Positions 62,255 to 64,000 of a DNA stretch of 64,000 bases are shown here, piece after piece. A program made the position numbers and the translations under genes. Numbering within the stretch: position 1 is the first letter of the stretch; the number at the start of each line of letters is the position of its first letter. Origin of the DNA: Synergistaceae bacterium (lineage in GTDB: Bacteria; Synergistota; Synergistia; Synergistales; Synergistaceae); NCBI GenBank assembly GCA_031269245.1, contig JAISZL010000098.1, forward strand, positions 41,794 to 105,793, given 5' to 3'. The notes beneath the pieces were generated by a model that searched no databases, had not been told where the DNA came from, and worked only from the letters and a program-made list of their open reading frames with translations.

Positions 62255-63709
62255 CTAAAATTGGAAGTAAATAAAACCCTGCCCTAGCCCTGTCAGCTCC
62301 AGTGTCATTAACGTAATAACACTGTAAACCAGCCACCTTGCCGCTTTATATCTGCTTTGTATTTTGAACCCATATTCCTCCCTTCTGTTTACCCATTCAT
62401 TAATTATCAAAATAATTACTGATAATATTATGCTTCCGGTTGCCAGTTCTCCAAAAGATTCTATTTTCGGCATTCTCAGAAATGAATCGGAAAACATTAT
62501 TCCAATATATTGCAGCGCGCCGCCAACGCTTTCCGCCCTAAAGAAAATAAAGGCAAATGCCTCAAGTAAAAAAGTTGCGCTCATTGAAAACAACTCCTTT
62601 ATGTTTGGAAATACCCTGTCTTTTGCGGCTATTTCAAGATTTGTCCTGTTTCTTTTTAGCATCAGCAAGGGCATAAAATAAAGAGCGTTGAGGATTCCCC
62701 ATATTACAAACGTCCAGTTCGCGCCATGCCAAAACCCGCTGACAAGAAAAACAAGAAAAGTATTTCTGACAGTGATCAAAAGACCGTTTCTGCTTCCGCC
62801 CAGCGGGAAATAAATATAATCACGAAACCACGTCGTTAACGATATGTGCCATCTCCGCCAGAATTCCGCCATGTCACGCGAAAAATACGGATACGCAAAA
62901 TTTTTCATCAGCCTGAAACCGAACAATTTTGACGTACCGATAGCAATATCCGAGTAACCTGAAAAATCACAGTATATTTGGATAGTAAATAAAATTGCCG
63001 CCAAAAAAAGCGCACTGCCCGGATAATCTTTTAAATTATAATTTTCCCATACTTCGTTAACATACATAGCGCAGCTGTCCGCAACAACCATTTTTTTGAA
63101 GAATCCCCAGAGCATTTGCTTGCAACCGTCAACAGCATGGTCATAGGAAAAGAACCTTTTTACATAAAATTGCGGCAAAAGGTTGGTTGCCCGTTCAATA
63201 GGGCCCGCTACCAACTGTGGAAAGAACGAAACAAAAGCGGCAAATGCGATAAAATCTTTTGTGGGTTCTAGTTTCCTTTTATATACATCAATTGAATAAC
63301 TCATTGTTTGAAAAGTATAAAAACTTATCCCGACAGGAAGTATGATGTTTAAATGATTCACGCTGAATTTTACTCCGAAAAATGAAAATACCGCCGCAAA
63401 ATTTTCAGCAAAAAAATTATAATACTTGAAAAACCCCAAGAATAAAATATTTACAGCTATACTAATCCACAAAAGGATTTTCCGCCTGCATTTATTTTCT
63501 ATTTTTGATAAACAAGCACCAACCAGATAATCGGTTAATGTACTGAATACAATTAGAAAAAGAAAACGCCAGTCCCACCAACCGTAAAAGACATAACTTG
63601 CGATGACAATTAAAACGTTTTGAATCTTTAGATTTTTGCCGGCGGCAAACCAATACAGAAAAAATACTATAGGAAGAAATATCGCAAAATCAATAGAATT
63701 AAAAAACAT
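62255..63709 (-). CDS. MBOAT-family O-acyltransferase (AlgI/DltB-like)
   Basis: 484 aa polytopic membrane protein. Family signatures are FFKYYNFF, LPVGISFYTFQTMSY, FPQLVAGPIER, QIYCDFSGYSDIAIG, FWRRWHISLTTWFRDYIYFPLGG and the invariant His in SGFWHGANW. It should carry an acyl group, often acetyl, across the membrane for the SGNH partner downstream. AT-rich composition marks it as foreign to the surrounding housekeeping region. The ribosome site is inside a stable hairpin. Confidence 0.93.
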   Translation of the reverse strand: MFFNSIDFAIFLPIVFFLYWFAAGKNLKIQNVLIVIASYVFYGWWDWRFLFLIVFSTLTDYLVGACLSKIENKCRRKILLWISIAVNILFLGFFKYYNFFAENFAAVFSFFGVKFSVNHLNIILPVGISFYTFQTMSYSIDVYKRKLEPTKDFIAFAAFVSFFPQLVAGPIERATNLLPQFYVKRFFSYDHAVDGCKQMLWGFFKKMVVADSCAMYVNEVWENYNLKDYPGSALFLAAILFTIQIYCDFSGYSDIAIGTSKLFGFRLMKNFAYPYFSRDMAEFWRRWHISLTTWFRDYIYFPLGGSRNGLLITVRNTFLVFLVSGFWHGANWTFVIWGILNALYFMPLLMLKRNRTNLEIAAKDRVFPNIKELFSMSATFLLEAFAFIFFRAESVGGALQYIGIMFSDSFLRMPKIESFGELATGSIILSVIILIINEWVNRREEYGFKIQSRYKAARWLVYSVITLMTLELTGLGQGFIYFQF

Positions 63710-63711
63710 TA

Positions 63712-63744
63712 CTCAAACCTCCGCAGACCTCCGGGAGGTTTGAG
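63712..63744 (-). promoter_or_regulatory. Hairpin sequestering the MBOAT ribosome-binding site
   Basis: On the mRNA, CTCAAACCTCC pairs over 11 bp with GGAGGTTTGAG. The GGAGG in the 3' arm is the Shine-Dalgarno, 8 nt before the ATG. Translation should need the hairpin to be opened. Confidence 0.7.
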
Positions 63745-63840
63745 AAAACAAAAACAATTAGCTTGTGTCTTGTGTCTGAATATCACGCGCTAGTCTTCGC
63801 CGCATCCAAATAATCTCCTGCACAAGCTCAAGGTATTTAT

Positions 63841-63869
63841 ATTATATAGTAAGTATTTGATATAGTCAA
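63841..63869 (-). promoter_or_regulatory. Promoter of the MBOAT-SGNH operon
   Basis: TTGACT, 17-nt spacer, perfect TATAAT on the minus strand, giving an untranslated leader of about 125 nt. The 63745-63840 leader holds a CTTGTGTCTTGTGTCTG-type direct repeat and no gene. Confidence 0.85.
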
Positions 63870-63895
63870 TAGTAGTAGCAGCAGGGCAACAGCAT

Positions 63896-64000
63896 TTACT
63901 TTTGATCGAAAAGGATCTTCGACAATACGTCCTGGCTGAGAGCGGCTTTGAGCATCTTTTTTCTGGCTCCGAGCCGCTTACGTCCAAGATCGGCCTTCCT
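63896..64000 (-). CDS. 3' end of a truncated gene (window edge), unknown
   Basis: A minus-strand frame open from the window end encodes 34 residues (ending LSQDVLSKILFDQK) before a TAA at 63896. It is Lys/Arg/Leu-rich like a normal protein C-terminus, and the strong MBOAT promoter begins just after. Too little is visible to name it. The ORF-track ORF at 63790 in another frame is rejected. Confidence 0.5.
   Translation of the reverse strand, partial: RKADLGRKRLGARKKMLKAALSQDVLSKILFDQK

Overview
The window is about 60% GC, gene-dense bacterial chromosome. Almost everything is on the minus strand in long, tightly overlapping operons. Diderm envelope features (LPP20-, CsgG- and FlgT-like secreted proteins, a lipobox lipoprotein), cobalamin synthesis and uptake genes, a Zn/corrinoid methanol methyltransferase and the order mutS-mutL-miaA-ispH-rpsA / mfd-mazG-nifU-phoH-pgpH-ybeY suggest an anaerobic, amino-acid-fermenting diderm such as a member of the Synergistota. 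That placement is inferred from gene content and was not tested by phylogeny.

Layout. 0-10.5 kb: a radical SAM/SPASM protein cut by the window edge, cobyrinate a,c-diamide synthase (cbiA), a hybrid histidine kinase with an HD-GYP response regulator, a methanol:corrinoid methyltransferase (mtaB) and a BtuF-like B12-binding protein. The last two are divergent, and each is preceded by its own cobalamin riboswitch and intrinsic terminator. 10.5-15 kb: secreted envelope proteins with FlgT-C-like, CsgG-like and TPR segments. One is a small Tyr/Pro protein whose signal peptide is encoded by a (TGTC)16 microsatellite. 15-16.8 kb: cobyric acid synthase (cobQ). 16.8-24.1 kb: an eight-gene operon (ACP, two SDRs, split transketolase, AMP-ligase, LuxE-like, LuxC-like) that looks like a carrier-bound acid-to-aldehyde-to-ketol pathway. 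24.2-33.2 kb: ornithine cyclodeaminase-family protein, ileS, mnmE, a nicotinamidase-like hydrolase, a structured non-coding region and an Aas-like acyltransferase/acyl-ACP synthetase. 33.3-37.6 kb: a small membrane protein, then a plus-strand operon of LPP20/CsgG/FlgT-like secreted proteins. 37.7-61.1 kb: core housekeeping genes (rpsA, ispH, miaA, mutL, mutS, recO, era, cdd, CNNM protein, ybeY, pgpH, phoH, mazG-nifU, mfd, pth, rplY, prs, glmU, tRNA-Gln). 61.3-64 kb: an AT-rich segment with an SGNH-like protein and an MBOAT acyltransferase, probably acquired.

A 90-190 bp intergenic element built from three palindromes recurs at least four times and resembles a MITE. The best candidates for something new are the ACP/LuxEC/transketolase operon, the paired riboswitch-leader-ORF-terminator modules (one in front of a corrinoid-dependent enzyme), the A8 tract that decides whether MazG and NifU are fused, the tetranucleotide contingency repeat, the FlgOPT-like gene sets without flagellar genes, and the RBS-masking hairpin of the MBOAT gene.
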